This document shows positions 4,963-5,009 of a DNA stretch of 5,009 nt, piece after piece. This DNA is from an uncultured Eggerthellaceae bacterium (GTDB lineage Bacteria > Actinomycetota > Coriobacteriia > Coriobacteriales > Eggerthellaceae), in NCBI GenBank assembly GCA_946626265.1, contig CAMOUE010000163.1, positions 1-5,009 of the forward strand, written 5' to 3'. Both the position numbers and the translations under genes were made by a program. A model generated the notes under the pieces. It was not told the origin of the DNA and did no database searches. It saw only the letters and a list, made by a program, of their open reading frames with translations. Each line of letters begins with the position of its first letter. Positions within the stretch are counted from its first letter, which is position 1.

Positions 4963-5009
4963 GTGATGCGACTGCCTTGTGATGCGACTGCCTTGTGATG
5001 CGACTGCCT
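4963..5009 (-). repeat. 16-bp tandem array in the nitroreductase leader (at least 3 units, cut by window edge)
   Basis: Plus-strand units GTGATGCGACTGCCTT lie at 4963-4978 and 4979-4994, with 15 bases of a third at 4995-5009; all are identical. The array stops 16 bases before the nitroreductase ATG. Read on the minus strand, each unit (AGGCAGTCGCATCACA) resembles the ribosome-binding region that follows it (AGGAAG, then CATCTCA) at about 11 of 16 positions. True copy number is unknown. Confidence 0.88.

Noticed and set aside
3441..4982. 513-codon plus-strand frame
   Set aside because: It is antisense to both the LarA-like and nitroreductase genes, which show intact family motifs. The composition is that of a shadow frame.

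Overview
The window is GC-rich bacterial DNA (roughly 60% or more G+C by eye). It carries four protein genes, all on the minus strand, with good Shine-Dalgarno sites and compact GC-biased codon use. The leftmost gene belongs to a four-cysteine Fe-S oxidoreductase family that I associate with gut anaerobic Coriobacteriia (Eggerthella, Gordonibacter, Adlercreutzia, Slackia). That makes a high-GC anaerobic actinobacterium the best guess. It is an inference from protein style, not from a marker gene.

In the direction of transcription (right to left) the layout is as follows. A short tandem array of 16-bp units (4963-5009, cut by the window edge) leads into a 174-aa FMN nitroreductase-family protein (4422-4946). 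Nine bases later comes a 433-aa LarA/DUF2088 (lactate racemase-like) protein (3111-4412), whose Shine-Dalgarno overlaps the nitroreductase stop codon, so the two form a tight operon. A 20-21-bp tandem array (2975-3100) and a leader with a candidate promoter and hairpin separate this operon from dapA (1847-2743), the lysine/diaminopimelate pathway enzyme. dapA carries every catalytic residue and ends at a strong intrinsic terminator (1711-1740).

The 786-base gap from 1061 to 1846 holds no convincing gene. From right to left it contains the dapA terminator, a pair of long imperfect palindromes of one family (1415-1625), a 25-bp tandem array (1276-1380), a weak candidate promoter, and a 27-bp tandem array (1073-1179). 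That last array runs directly into the ribosome binding site of the Fe-S protein gene (1-1060, C-terminal part beyond the window). I see nothing recognisable in 1626-1710 and 1752-1846.

The genes look like ordinary metabolism: lysine and cell-wall precursor synthesis plus redox and nickel-enzyme-like functions. The unusual part is the space between them. Each intergenic region of any size carries its own unrelated short tandem array. In the two leader arrays the unit resembles the Shine-Dalgarno/start region of the gene it precedes, as if that region had been copied repeatedly. One of these arrays also encodes UUCG-capped RNA hairpins. These leader arrays and the 94-base palindromes are the features most worth following up.
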